From Fimbriiglobus sp. (GTDB taxonomy: Bacteria > Planctomycetota > Planctomycetia > Gemmatales > Gemmataceae): a stretch of DNA of 38,006 bases. Every line of letters begins with the position of its first letter. Within the stretch, counting starts at the first letter, position 1. Under the pieces are notes generated by a model. It ran no database searches, was not told where the DNA came from, and was given only the letters and a program-made list of their open reading frames with translations. Shown piece by piece: positions 19,201-25,540 of this stretch. The stretch lies in the NCBI GenBank assembly GCA_025362195.1, contig JANYHV010000187.1:1-38006 (forward strand), given 5' to 3'. Position numbers and translations under genes: made by a program.

Positions 19201-20618
19201 GTGTACAGCCGCTGGCCGTCGCCCAGGAGGTCCTGGAGGAAGACGTTGTCGAAGGCGTAGTAGTCCGACACCTGGAAGTCGATCGTGTACCGCAGCAGGG
19301 TTTTGCCCGGTTGCAGCGGGTCGGTCGGGGTGTTCGTCACGGCCGCGCCGGTCGCCAGGTTGAACGCCGCGACGGTCTTCTGCGTCGCCAGCGAGTGCTC
19401 CTGCAACTGGTGGACGTTCGGCCCCGTCGGCGTCGGGCTGAGCGGCGGCACGGTCACCGCGATCGGCTGGTTGCGGGCTTCCAGCGGGTCGAGCGGGTTC
19501 CACGCCCCCGACCCGCCGGCGCGGTTCACGTCGAGCACCGAGTCGGTCCCGGTCGTCGGCGTCTGCGGCAGCACCTGGCCGCCCGGCACGGCGGAGCGGT
19601 CGCGGGGGATGTAGAACTGGAACAGCAGCGACGCATCGACGCCCGGCACGCCGGTCTTGGTGCCGAAGTTGTACGACACGTTGCCGCCGGGGATCGGCGC
19701 GGGATTGGTCGTCGCGGTGCCCGAAAGGTCGACCGCGTTGAAGACGCTCGCGCCACTCCCGGGGACGCTGTTCGGCGCGGCGTACACGAAGGCGCTGATT
19801 TGCGCGGAGGTCGCCCCGGTCAGCCGCATACTCGACGCCAGGATGTCGTCGGCGCGCAACGTCGTCAGCGTTTGGCCGCTGGCGATGTCGAGGTCGATGC
19901 GGTACTGGCGGGCGAAGTTCGGCCCGGTCGCCGTTTCGTCCTCCGGCCCCAGGTAGACCTTCTTGGCCGTGAACAGGACCGGGGTCGCGTCGGTCGTCGC
20001 CGTCGGGCCGGTGACCGTGACCCCGCCGGTCGATGAGGCACCGTCGCGGAAGCCGGGGTCGACCCCGATGCCCAGCGGCTTGCCGACGTTCGCCTTCGGA
20101 TCGACTTGCGTCGTCACGTTGACCGTCGTCGATTGCCCCGGCGTGAACGAGCCGAACGGCAGCCGGTAGATGAACACCGTGTCCCCCGGCCCGGTCCCGG
20201 CCGGCGCGGCAATCCCGGCCTGCCCGGTGAACGGGTTGGTGTACGTGCCGCCGCCGCCCACGGTCGTCGTGCCGACCGGGGTCAGGTCCAGCCCGGCCGC
20301 CCGCACCGTCGGCGTGCCGTCGAACCCGTCGTTCGGCGAGTCGGGCGTGATGCTCGCATCCCCGGACGTGTCGAGGACCAGGTCGAAGTACGGCGAGTAC
20401 CCGACCGCGTCCCCGGTGTTGGCCACGGTGAACGAGAAGTTCGTCGATTCCCCCAGGAACGGTTGCAACGACCCGGCCGCGGGCAAGTTCCCGACGCTCG
20501 GGATCGGCGCGGGGTTGGTCCGGTCCTCCAGCCGTTGCGTCTCCAGCTTGACCGTCGTCCCGGCGGACTTCGTGCGAAGGGTTCGGAGCCGCTGTTGGAA
20601 AACGTGACGGAGGTTCAT
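4224..20618 (-). CDS. giant (5,464-aa) modular surface protein: LExRxxP, DUF11-like, SdrD B-like, FG-GAP
   Basis: One uninterrupted 16.4-kb gene, ATG at 20618. The basic N-terminus ends in RLEDRTNPA (residues 29-37), taken as an export or sorting motif. Residues about 40-900 are a unique beta-rich region. About 900-2045 contain at least seven DUF11-like modules (for example VAVGEVVTYALAV, DAGDTITYTVTLTNSG). About 2045-5060 contain 26 SdrD B-like modules, each opening with G(D/T)xVWxDxNxNGxxDxxE, where the Asp/Asn/Glu form an EF-hand-like calcium loop, and ending in YxFxxLxPGxYxVxE. Residues about 5125-5464 carry FG-GAP/VCBS-like repeats (AAGDFDNDGRADLVV, AAGDFNNDGVPDLVV). No C-terminal membrane helix or sortase signal is visible. 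The likely role is a long calcium-stiffened adhesin or matrix stalk at the cell surface. The plus-strand long open frames across it are shadows. Confidence 0.93.
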   Translation of the reverse strand: MNLRHVFQQRLRTLRTKSAGTTVKLETQRLEDRTNPAPIPSVGNLPAAGSLQPFLGESTNFSFTVANTGDAVGYSPYFDLVLDTSGDASITPDSPNDGFDGTPTVRAAGLDLTPVGTTTVGGGGTYTNPFTGQAGIAAPAGTGPGDTVFIYRLPFGSFTPGQSTTVNVTTQVDPKANVGKPLGIGVDPGFRDGASSTGGVTVTGPTATTDATPVLFTAKKVYLGPEDETATGPNFARQYRIDLDIASGQTLTTLRADDILASSMRLTGATSAQISAFVYAAPNSVPGSGASVFNAVDLSGTATTNPAPIPGGNVSYNFGTKTGVPGVDASLLFQFYIPRDRSAVPGGQVLPQTPTTGTDSVLDVNRAGGSGAWNPLDPLEARNQPIAVTVPPLSPTPTGPNVHQLQEHSLATQKTVAAFNLATGAAVTNTPTDPLQPGKTLLRYTIDFQVSDYYAFDNVFLQDLLGDGQRLYTGPLPAGLGGGSSTPTLGVTNAFQPSLSAAAGSRTGTAAAAFSGANTIDYRRQFTTTDALANPTTYAAAGSPTGAIYNPQAATPVTAPADPAAGSTFLQFNVSQELIARGFVGGRLVGGEIADGGANPTNNAFGAQQFGATTGQIVFYAEVRENFANAFLAPKNASVDQGDILGNAVPLIQGSQLAPTTINAAAPTVIGTGTDDSAASLVVPYGVQKKVIYAYNGTLLPAAGFDTVQAVQAGDRVTFKLTYTLPISSFENLKLIDFPPLPVIGVAPSYTFEGTTPSFAANTVAYAPDDTYNVVFPGADPVITSNATTNAITFDFGSRNDVLQRRTATISLLVTLPIGSDPFAADLFLTNQLRVSEDSTNAGAVTVEDLRRFELVVPQVLVRKGAVATGTTGLTGGGITFANASNPAGTFTVGGNAVSGTNALATAAQATGVGNLNLGGLDANDTVRYAIVAQNTGRGDAFGVTLTDTVPADYVRPATLAGLNLRVLRGDGTPLTAGTDYTIAYVPATGQFTITLADNYTAGNTTAATLDTRTGGLSRGASTVGPVTNGSNTVVVLYDVTLLSTPTPVAYKDIVNTARITNVQSTPGGPDLTDPAVTPGGTEPTDIATVTIATPNVAKALVGTSVVDATNSNAQAVVGELVTYRITINVPETSQANFNITDTLPSGLAFQQVNLVTVTGLTTTLVPGTGVAPANLTVANAGQLLTFNFGTVVNGATVANGTTFGTITIEYTAVVLNTPGNQAGTTLTNTARVNFDNAPQIQSTASVAVVEPTVTTTKGVNAANAQAGDTITYTVTLSVPAGSPTAFEVALRDALPTAAVNFSSVIGYTGPGAYSAANFAITGGVLQTVSPLASLTAGQTIILTVTGTVRIGVTPNQLVSNAATTSFTSLTDDVTAALSTYNPLSVERTGDPANPGGTDNDYRSTGTANFTIFTPTPVKSIVATSEAGTLGASVAVGEVVRYRLAVQVPRSTLANFQLVDTLVAGLAYLPGTARVMFVSNPAGAITSSTITDPAAQQTSLATTPTALLADPTLAGNVATFSLGDLVNSATGAGIEYVVIEFDVLVLNVTGNQSGTPLDNSFQTFINSVANGAASAPVTVTVAEPVVGITKAVSPGGGDAGDTITYTVTLTNSGNAPAYNVGLSDLIPGTFGSPAITGVTTNGTGITGANFQLTGNTLSTTGTGFTLAVGQNVVITFTAVLTSAVAPNQTITNTAAATYTSLPGANGTADATPGAAGSSTGERTGGGGTLNDYTGSASASIVVPNGSLVKSIAGTSLVGTANANVAVGEVVTYALAVTLPEGTSTPVVLTDVLPAGVVFVPGSVVVDATGFNGSVAGTATASVVGNTLTITLPGPVVVTGDNVTGNNTFVVRYQTRVLDVVGNVGFSPGNTTLTNSASLQAGAAPVVPGNGVTATVVEPQLTVVKDVTNADTSVDAGTSLTYRVVISHTGASQAPAYNVTLADALAAVGLTLDTLLVGIAAGNILLVAPAYTTVVSNTSTASALNLVFSELRPGDTITVTYKATLTATPAPGSTVRNTATVNYATAPTNGRAEPQITDPADITVNTNSLAGEVYSDLNNNGVRDGTEALITGQPITLILTGVDHLGTTITPVTVTTSTGQYSFTGLRPGNYTVTEVTQPTGFLDGRDTPGTPFPGTGTPANAARTPRDVDRISAVTIPLNAPQNGVANAGVNFDFGELLPASLGDRVWLDANGNGLLDGGEAGIDGVSVTLSGTDDTGATVNATTATAGGGLYSFAGLRPGSYVVTFGNTDGTTTYTRTVQTSTAPGATTANDSNANPATGVSPAVTLVAGQVEPTIDAGLYLPVTIGDTVFFDPSGDGVQQAGEPGIAGVTVVLQYAGLDGLFGTADDNVTAASATTDAAGNYLFAGRAPGSYRVAVTTATVPNSLTANTTPTTQATGLLTSGTSDLARDFGFRGTASLGDRLWFDINGSGVQDGVATEPGVPGATVALTWAGFDGLLGTADDVPLGTAITTATGNYTFANLPSGTFLVTVVPASLPGNLAATYDLDSLLVNPDGKAVRVLAGGENATDVDFGYRGTSSIGDTVWYDVNGNGTQETGTVNEPGIGGATVVLAWAGNDNTPGTADDVTFTTTTDATGKYSFPGLPVIGASSKYAVTVTPPAQYTTQTFDADGVGSPNTSTLSLAAGTADIAQDFGYRGSANTGLGDFVWLDVNGNGRQDSGEPGIDGVTVQLLDTATGNVIGQTVTAAGGAYQFPNLIPGTYAVRFGTTDGTTNYTRTLRTSPVATAGTDSNADAATGLSAPIPLTAGQFDRTLDAGLYVPVSIGDTLWYDANNSGTASPDAGEPGLTGVRVVLDSAGPDGLFGTPDDATGVATATTDAAGQYLFPGRAPGTYRVRVDATTLPPGLATPTFDLDGLGSANQADLVAVSGVDRLDADFSYRGTATLGDRVWIDADGDGLQGPVALEPGLPGVRVVARWFGQDGVANTADDVTRTATTDATGAYLFTNLPAGQFRVSIDPTSLPGNLAATADLDSGTTSPDGTTLTTLTPGQNRTDVDFGYRGPASIGDTVWYDVDASGAQNNQEPGIAGATVVLTWAGTDDTPGTADDVTFTTTTDTTGKYSFPGLPVVGAGSLYTVTVTPVAGYPTQTFDADGVGTANRSQLTLAPTENNAAQDFGYRGTADTGLGNFVWDDTNGNGRQDLNEPGIVGVTVQLFTADRSRLLAVTTTDAKGAYAFPGLAPSAVFGAYSVQFVAPAGFVGTTLNSKVATPANDSNADRATGYTTPVALTVGQFDDSVDAGFYRPVTLGDRVWYDTNGDGQQAATNEPGLVGATVTVTGFGEDGVPGGGDDKVFTAITGPDGIWTVPNLQPGNFSVTVDVTTATGGPGLTANTTPTSRTVTASSGDVIRTLDFGFTAGPASVGDRLWLDLNRDGNQDAAEPGLPGLPVSLRWYGQDGVAGTADDVDFGTVTTGPDGVYLFPNLPLGKYQVDALTAATNLLNTYDLDSGTVAPNASTVVVLGAANPNRRDADFGLVGQASVGDRVWFDLNRDNLQQPTEAGIPGAVVELRGAGADGNLDTPDDLVLTATTAANGVYGFAGLPVFGAAGSTPYTVRVVSQPVAGLVSVSDLDGNATPGVAAFPLGNLQNRTDVDFGYDGTAALSGTVYRDDGNNGLIDPNEPGIAGVLVTLTGFDTLGNAILDPATGKAYQTTTDAAGRYSFDTVVPGTYTVTETQPAAFTDGLDSAGSLGGNAGNDVISGVVIPPDGRGTGYNFGERAAPVSGTVFRDDTRDGVRQPGEPGIPGVTIALVDAAGVTVGTATTGPDGSYRFDNVPAGDYRLVETQPAGYGDSPVGPSVVRPVTVPLAGIADQNFGETLGSLAGRVSVDANDNGRFDAGETPLANVAVVLSGGGLAAPVTAFTDAAGQYQFPQLLGGTYTVTEGSADPYADGKPNAAGSVGGTAGGPNVFTAVTLPGGVNATAYDFGERPPANPFLAGAVYRDDDKSGTRQPAEPGIPGVTVTLRGAGPDGFFGTADDSFATATTDASGNYLFTNLTTGGAYRVQESQPLIYGSTTPNLIAVAKLPAAGLTDQNYGESLSSLAGTVYFDADRDGLRGAGEPAIPGTLVTLTGTDAVGNPVSRTATTDANGNYLFPLLPAAGDKGYVVTETQPAGYNQGTNAPGTVGGVVVADAIVGVVLGPGVAATDYNFGEVGSAVSGVVYYDPNRSGTRDPGEPPIAGVVVQLVDGTGRVVGTATTGPDGTFTFANVPPGDYVVRELQPAGYGDSTPNALPVTVGTAPVTGLSFGETLSTLAGSVYLDANDDGVRQPGELGLSGVPVVLTSVDGLVTRTVNTDAAGNYRFTDLPTEIYRVTEPTQPAGFGDGRETPGSAGGTLTTNDAIDTVPVGAGTDLTRYNFGERPPVTAPGTTFLAGTVYLDANGDGQLNSGEVTLPGVVVTLTDGQGTVVGTRTTDASGNYLFVNLSPEVAYTLTETQPAAYLSGPENATNVVAVGVVPLTGRTGLNFGETPAAIAGTVYFDRNADGTLTAGTDPVLSGVTVTLIAAGPDGTLGTPDDVTVATALTAFNGTYRFGNLPAGTYAVVETQPAGYAQGTNSPGTQGGTVAGDTLTGIALPAGVTATGNNFGERGAAVSGTVFRDDTGDGTPQAGEPRLPGVVVTLRDAQGNVVGVVTTGPDGGYTFGNLPAGNYTVTESQPAGYGNSPGTPATVRAFALTPAGLTGQNFGETLGRVSGFVYQDYDLNATRTTAGPRPDTGIAGIVVTLTGTDLLGNPVTRVATTAADGSYTFDNLFPGNYRVTETQPPLPQSIGDGGFYDAADNLGSLGGEAVVKNEFRLTLANNPNGSSQAGTDYNFGEVPPADPFGFAFVDANNNGVFDPGEAPIAGVVVTIRGFVNDPILGVRPLTAADVPGGLTRTTGADGKYEFVPIPPGVYGLREAQPAGFLDGREQNGDPLLPASTVVADDDFSNVETAPFQVRGPFNFGELLPASVRGAVYVDANNNGVFDAGEQPLAGVRVALTGTDDRGNPVSLAAVTDGQGGYLFAGLRPGTYALSEAQPSPYRQGRNAVGSAGGSLTGVDGITGIPLASGTASVGNNFGELLPRPAPVGPLPPLPVIPAPTPPPVGPTDPSKRDFLAGTPVAAATVPTGVNRPTGRLVPDFVALGSINTTRLTQFLTTADGANGGTVRVFDLTQGQERFRLTPFAGSPVAAGTINPGVRSLTADFNGDAIPDIVVAAGPGQEPRVVIYDGSTGAVLRDYLAFEAGFTGGLFLAAGDFDNDGRADLVVSPDVGGGPRVRVFRGGDPTRLLADFFGIDDPAFRGGARVAAGDFNNDGVPDLVVAAGVGGGPRVAVVDGTSLAGTPRHLVADFFAFESTLRNGVYVAAGDVDGDGRTDLILGAGPGGAPRVLAVSGASLIAGAGLVPVANFFAGDPAARGGVSLTALDITGDGRVEVVTGSAAPDVPVVRVFDPVTGRKLDEFYAEDANFTGAVYVG

Positions 20619-21384
20619 GACGGTCCTGGGGGAGAGAGTACGCCGAGACGAAAAATTGATACGGCCGAGATAATGATGCGGGGCCGGTGTTCAGTTTGGC
20701 TAACACCGAGCCGCGCCGATTTAAGGCAGCGTCAAAGTAGGACACTTCGGAGGCATCGGCGCATAATTTGGCGTCAGGACTCGTCCGGATATTCTGCTCA
20801 GTGCATAGACTCAGGTTGTTACCCCGGTCGTGGTAGGAAATGGCCTTGCGCGATAGCATGGGTCGAATGGGTGGGATATGTGCTCAGACGAGCCGTTCGG
20901 ACCGGCTACCACCGTGATCTCGACGGCGATTTTGATGACCTTGAGCGAACTGGGACCCGGCACCGGTGCCCAACTCGTGCAGCGGTTGGTCAACAACGAT
21001 GCCGACACCGACAGAGTGTTCGCATCCGCCGGGTCGATATCGTGGCGGCCACCGGAGCGGTTCTGGCCGGGGTCGCCCCAGTCGCCGCCCGCAGCGCGCG
21101 TCGGGTGAACCTCGCCCCGTAGGCCGACGTGACCCGAGCACCGTACCGAACTACGGCCACACTACACTTACCGGAGAAAACACCATCCTTACGGCCGATC
21201 TGGGGCCACGGAACGTCGGCAGTTACCCGGTGGTCGGCGCGGCAGTCGTGGCCGTCGGCAACCTGTCCGACCCGCACGTGGGCGTGCTGAATCCGGACGG
21301 GTTCCCCGCCGACCGCCGGCCTGACTTCGACCTGTCGGCCGAGGCCGGACTCGCCGCCGCCCTCGTCCGCAAGCCCCAAGCCCG
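20619..21384. other. upstream region of the giant gene; no confirmed gene
   Basis: About 770 bp without a supported gene. The first ~250 bp upstream of the giant gene are noticeably AT-richer than the surroundings and probably hold its promoter and leader, but no convincing pair of promoter hexamers was found. On the plus strand, ATG 20878 to 21108 could encode 76 aa (TVISTAILMTLSELGPGTG), whose second half loses protein-like character; it is left uncalled. Confidence 0.35.
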
Positions 21385-21870
21385 ACCGAGTTCGACTCCG
21401 AGTCCGTCCGCAACGGGACGGTCAACCTATTCATGATTTCGTAACCCCTGACGGGCCGGCGGTGCGCGACGGTGACGGACCGGCGAACCGCGAAGGACTT
21501 CGCCGAGGTGTTGCGTCGGTTGGCGGACGACGTGCGCCCGACGGCGGAGAAAATCGTGCTGGTGATGGACGACCTGAACACGCACACGACGGCGTCGTTG
21601 GACCAGGCTTTGCCCCGGCGGAGGCGCGGCGGTTGGCCGAGCGGTCCGAGATCCACCACACGCCCGAATACGGCAGTTGGCTGAACACGGCGGAGATCGA
21701 GTCGAGCGTCCTGAGCCGTCAGTGCCCGACCCGTCGGATCGAATCGATCGACGAGTTGTGGCGCGAAGTTCGGCGTGGGAGCAGGAGCGAAACGCCCTAG
21801 GACCGGTCACCCGGTGTCCGTTCGCCACCGCCGACGCCCGCAACAAACTCCACCGACTCGATCCCGCAAC
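21385..21870 (+). pseudogene. IS630-family transposase remnant
   Basis: The C-terminal half of an IS630 DDE transposase spread over three frames. In order: VRNGTVNLFMIS, an in-frame stop in place of the expected residues, TVTDRRTAKDFAEVLRRLAD, EKIVLVMDDLNTHT (second catalytic Asp), then in another frame EARRLAERSEIHHTPEYGSW and LNTAEIESSVLSRQ (catalytic Glu), then in a third frame WEQERN and FATADARNKLHRLDP. The N-terminal half and terminal repeats are absent. It cannot give an active enzyme. Confidence 0.85.
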
Positions 21871-21887
21871 TCAAGCGTGGCGGACCA

Positions 21888-24800
21888 CTAACTCCCCGGC
21901 GTCGCGCCGTCCACGCGACGAGCCGCGATCCGCTCCACCAGTTCGACGGCCTCGCCGGCGAGTGCGCGGACGGCCGGGTCGGTCTCGCCGTCCAGCCGGG
22001 TGCGGAGCGCGTCGAGGACCGCCCCGGCCGCCGGGGCGACCGCGGCCACCAGGTCGGCGGCTGTTTTGCGCATCCCGGCGGCGGGGGCGACCAGGGCGTC
22101 GGCCACGGCCGCGACGGCCCCGGGATCGGCCGCGTCCTCGGTCAGAACGCGGCGGGCGGCGAGGAGGCGGAGCCGCGGGTTCGGGTCGCCGAGGAGGGCC
22201 CGGAGGGCTTCGACGGCCGCCCGACCGGGGACGGCCTGGAGGGCCAGGGCGGCGTTCAACCGCAGGCCGGCGTCGGGGTGGGTGGCGCAGTCGGCGAGGA
22301 GCGGGACGGCTTCGGCCGGCACCGGGTCGAGCCGGCCGAGGGCGTAGGCCGCGTTCGCCCGCACCTGGACTTCCGGGTCTTGCAGGGCTTCGACCAGCGC
22401 CGGCACGGCCTCGTCGGGCACCTCGCCCGCCCGCCGCCACCCGGCCGACGCCAGCACGCGGACCGCCGCCTCGGCGTCGCGCAGCCCGGACGTGAACGCC
22501 TCGGTCGCCTCGGGCGGCTGGGCCATGGCCAGGGCGCGCATGGCTTCTTCCCGCAACCCGACTTCCCCGGTCTGGGCCGCGCGGAGGAGCGCCCCGCCGG
22601 CCGGGGCGGCCGCCGCGCCGAGTTGGCCCAGCGCCCGGGCGGCCTCGACCCGGACCCAGTCGCTGTCGTCTTCGGCCAGCCGCCGGGTCAGGCCGGCCAC
22701 GACTTCGGGGGTGGCCCCGGCGAGTTTGGGCAGGACGCGGGCGGCCCGGGCCTTGACCTCGTCGTTGGCGTCGTCGAGGAGGGCGAGCAGGTCCGCCCGC
22801 GTCTCCTCGTCGGCCTCGCCCCACGCGCCGAACGCCTCGGCCGCGGCGGCCCGCGCCTGCGGGTCGGGGTCGGCGAGGGCGGCCCGGACGGCGCGGACGG
22901 ACTCGGGGGTGGGGCCGCCGATCCCGCCCAGGGCGCGGACGGCCCGGAGGCGGACCCCGCCGTCGTCGTCCCGGGCGGCCCGTTCGAGCGCCGGCACCGC
23001 CGCGGCCGCCGCCGGCCCGAGTTTGCCCAACGCTTCGGCCGCGTTCGCCCGGACCTGGGGGTTGACGTGCCGGAGCGACCGGACGAGGGCCGGGATCGCC
23101 CCGTCGGCCCCCGCGCCCATCTCCCCGAGGGCCTCGGCCGCGAGGGCGCTGACCCAGTTGTCCGGGTCTTTGAGCGCCCGGACCAGCCGGGGGACGGCGA
23201 TCTCGGCCGCGGACTCGCCGATCTTGCCGAGGGCCTCGACGGCCTTGGCCCGGACCCGGTCGTTGTCGTCCCCGGCGGCCTCGGCCAGGGCGGCGGCGAC
23301 CTCCGCGGCCGCCCCGCCGATGTCCCCCAGGGACTCGGCCGTCCGCGCCCGCACGGCGTTGTCCGCGCTCGCCAGCCCTTCGGTCAACAGGTCGGCGGCG
23401 GCCTCGGGCAGTACGCCGATCCGGCCGACGGCGTCGGCGGCCGCCTTGCGCACCCCCTCGTCCCGGTCCTGGAGGAGCGGGACCAGGGCCGGCACCGCCG
23501 CCGCCGCGAGGCCTTTGAGCGCCCCCAGCGCCTCGGCGGCCGCGGCCCGGATGGCGACGCTCGGGTCGTCGAGCAGGGCGGCCAGCGCCGGGACCGTCCG
23601 GGCGTCGGCCGCCCCGACCCGGCCGAGGGCCACGGCCGACCGGCCGCGGACCGTCTCGTCCGGGTCGGCGAGCAGGCCGGTCAGGTCCGCGACGGCCTCC
23701 CCGGCGGCCGCCCCCATGCTGCCCAACGAGGCCGCCGCCTGCGCCCGGACGACGGCGGCCGGGTCGGCCAGTGCCGCGCGGAGGGCCGGCACGGCGACGG
23801 CCGTCGGGTCCGGTGGGGGGGCCGCCGCGGGCCGGTGCCGGAACCGCGGCCACACGCCCCGCCGGGTCCGCCCGGCCGGTCGCGGGGCGGGGCCGCCGAA
23901 CTCGCCGAGGGCTTCGGCGAGGCTCAGCCTCACGAGGTCACTCGGGTCCGCGGCCAGCCCGGCCATCCCCGGGAGGGCCTTCGCCGCCCGGAGCCGGCCG
24001 AGGGTCGAGACGGCCACCGACCGGACGTGCTCGTTCGGGTCCCCAAGGTGGTCGATCAGGTCCGGGATGGCGGCCGGCCCGATGGTGGCCAGGACCAACG
24101 GCAACTGCTCCCGCTGCTCCCGCGTCAGGGCGTCGGCCGACCGGAGCGACACCAGCAGCGGGCCGAGGGCGACCGCGCCGTACTGCGGCAGGGCGGCCCG
24201 GGCGCGGTCGTGGATCGGCTCGTGCGGACTCCAAAAGTCGGCGATCGTCTCGCCGAGCAGCCGGCCCTTCCGCACCGACGCGAAAATCTGCTGCAAGAGG
24301 ACGAGCGTGAAGAACGACTTGAACACCGTCAGGACGGCGGCGGCCGGGCCGGCGGCCGGGCGGGCGACCGCGACCTGGACGAGGCGGTGGGAGTTGGCCA
24401 GGTTCAGCAGATCGACGACGCTCAACAGGTGGACCAGGGCCGAGGCCACGAAGTCGGGGTACGTCGCGTCGGCCGCCGGCGGGGTGTACCAGGCGGTCCC
24501 GAGCAGGGCGAACAGGCCGAAGTTGAGCAGGGCGAAGCCGCCGACCATGCCGACGGCCGCGGCCGCCAGCAGCGGGACGCCGACCTGCTTGCCGTACCGG
24601 GCCAGTTCGACGGCGAGCCGCTGCCCCTTCAGCGGGTCGTGCAGGGCCTTGTACCCGCGGGCCACCTCGTACCGCTCCACGTCGATGAACATGTACGCCA
24701 GGCACGCGACCAGGCCCATCCCGAGCGGGCCGAGGGCGCAGGCGACGGCCAGCACGGGACTCGCGTCGGCGGCCGCGACCCCGACCGCGAGGAGGCCCAG

Positions 24801-25061
24801 TTGAACGGACAGGAAGAGCGGCCACGAGGCCCAGGCGAGGAGCCGTTCCCACACCCGGAACCCCGCCCGGACGCCCCCCCGCACCAGCGCCCCGACGACG
24901 CCCAGCACCCCGCCGACGACGCCCACCCGGAACAAAACGCCGCCGAACACCGCCACGGCGACGAGCGCCACCAGGATGACGACCGACGACCGGACGCGGT
25001 CGGTCTCGACGAGCCAGTCCGTCGGGCCGACGACGAGAACCCTACGCAGCCACGCTTCCAT
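21888..25061 (-). CDS. multi-pass membrane protein with long C-terminal HEAT-repeat solenoid
   Basis: A 1,057-aa protein. ATG 25061 (MEAWLRRVL) was preferred to an upstream extension of 75 residues because that extension is low-complexity, Arg-rich and includes part of an inverted repeat. Residues about 25-300 hold five or six hydrophobic stretches (for example SSVVILVALVAVAVFGG, FKSFFTLVLLQQIFASV). From about residue 300 the protein is a solenoid of roughly twenty HEAT-like repeats of 31-39 residues with the pattern PALxxxLxDPDxxVRxxAAEALGxxG. HEAT solenoids mediate protein-protein binding; together with the membrane part this suggests a membrane-anchored scaffold. The exact role is unknown. 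It has no operon partner. Confidence 0.85.
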   Translation of the reverse strand: MEAWLRRVLVVGPTDWLVETDRVRSSVVILVALVAVAVFGGVLFRVGVVGGVLGVVGALVRGGVRAGFRVWERLLAWASWPLFLSVQLGLLAVGVAAADASPVLAVACALGPLGMGLVACLAYMFIDVERYEVARGYKALHDPLKGQRLAVELARYGKQVGVPLLAAAAVGMVGGFALLNFGLFALLGTAWYTPPAADATYPDFVASALVHLLSVVDLLNLANSHRLVQVAVARPAAGPAAAVLTVFKSFFTLVLLQQIFASVRKGRLLGETIADFWSPHEPIHDRARAALPQYGAVALGPLLVSLRSADALTREQREQLPLVLATIGPAAIPDLIDHLGDPNEHVRSVAVSTLGRLRAAKALPGMAGLAADPSDLVRLSLAEALGEFGGPAPRPAGRTRRGVWPRFRHRPAAAPPPDPTAVAVPALRAALADPAAVVRAQAAASLGSMGAAAGEAVADLTGLLADPDETVRGRSAVALGRVGAADARTVPALAALLDDPSVAIRAAAAEALGALKGLAAAAVPALVPLLQDRDEGVRKAAADAVGRIGVLPEAAADLLTEGLASADNAVRARTAESLGDIGGAAAEVAAALAEAAGDDNDRVRAKAVEALGKIGESAAEIAVPRLVRALKDPDNWVSALAAEALGEMGAGADGAIPALVRSLRHVNPQVRANAAEALGKLGPAAAAAVPALERAARDDDGGVRLRAVRALGGIGGPTPESVRAVRAALADPDPQARAAAAEAFGAWGEADEETRADLLALLDDANDEVKARAARVLPKLAGATPEVVAGLTRRLAEDDSDWVRVEAARALGQLGAAAAPAGGALLRAAQTGEVGLREEAMRALAMAQPPEATEAFTSGLRDAEAAVRVLASAGWRRAGEVPDEAVPALVEALQDPEVQVRANAAYALGRLDPVPAEAVPLLADCATHPDAGLRLNAALALQAVPGRAAVEALRALLGDPNPRLRLLAARRVLTEDAADPGAVAAVADALVAPAAGMRKTAADLVAAVAPAAGAVLDALRTRLDGETDPAVRALAGEAVELVERIAARRVDGATPGS

Positions 25062-25540
25062 TCGACACCCCGCCAGTCGCCGTGCGAGGCACCCTCGCAG
25101 GCCGTCAACTATAGTCGTTCGGCTGCCAGGCCCCCACGAAAAAAACGGCCCGAGGCCGAGACGCACCGAGGCGACGCGGAACGAGACCGCGCGACCCGAG
25201 TCTTCGGCGGACGGGGCCACGGCGACGCGTTGCCGCGCGAGCGAGGGCCGAGCGGTCGAGGGCAAGGCGGCCGTCGATGACCGCACGGCCGACGACTTCC
25301 GACACCGTCAACGACCGCTCGACCCTCGCTCGCGCGTCGGGCTAACCCGAGTCGCCTGCGGCGGAGCCACCAACCCGTCCCGCCCGGCACGATGGCGGAG
25401 GCGGACTCGCTGGACGCCGGGGACCTGGCGGCGAACGGGTTGTCCGCCCAGGCAATCGGGAGGTCCGCAGGGGAAGTGGTGCGGCGGCACCCCGGCGGCG
25501 AGTGCCGAAACCACATTCCGTCCAGCGAGCACCCCCGCGA
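25062..25540. other. intergenic region upstream of the HEAT-repeat gene
   Basis: No gene supported. It contains the GC-rich inverted repeat described separately and, from about 25400, low-complexity sequence merging into the broken surface-protein gene. Long open frames here on both strands are Arg/Pro-rich and look non-coding. Confidence 0.4.
25235..25335 (-). repeat. 24-bp inverted repeat with 53-nt loop
   Basis: The 24-nt arm at 25235-25258 (starting GCGCGAGCGAGGG) and the reverse complement of 25312-25335 differ at one position. In a minus-strand transcript the difference becomes a G-U pair, so the stem would be continuous; in a plus-strand transcript it is a C-A mismatch. It lies ~170 nt upstream of the minus-strand HEAT-repeat gene. 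Translation of the arm gives LARRASEGR on the minus strand, a peptide I associate with spurious planctomycete ORFs, so it may be a dispersed repeat family. Confidence 0.6.

Noticed and set aside
20878-21108. A 76-aa plus-strand ORF
   Set aside because: No clear ribosome-binding site, second half Pro/Arg-rich, no family resemblance. Kept only as a note in the intergenic region.
22278-25280. A 1,000-codon plus-strand frame opposite the HEAT-repeat gene
   Set aside because: Low-complexity Arg/Gly-rich translation with no domain, whereas the minus strand gives clear membrane segments and HEAT repeats.
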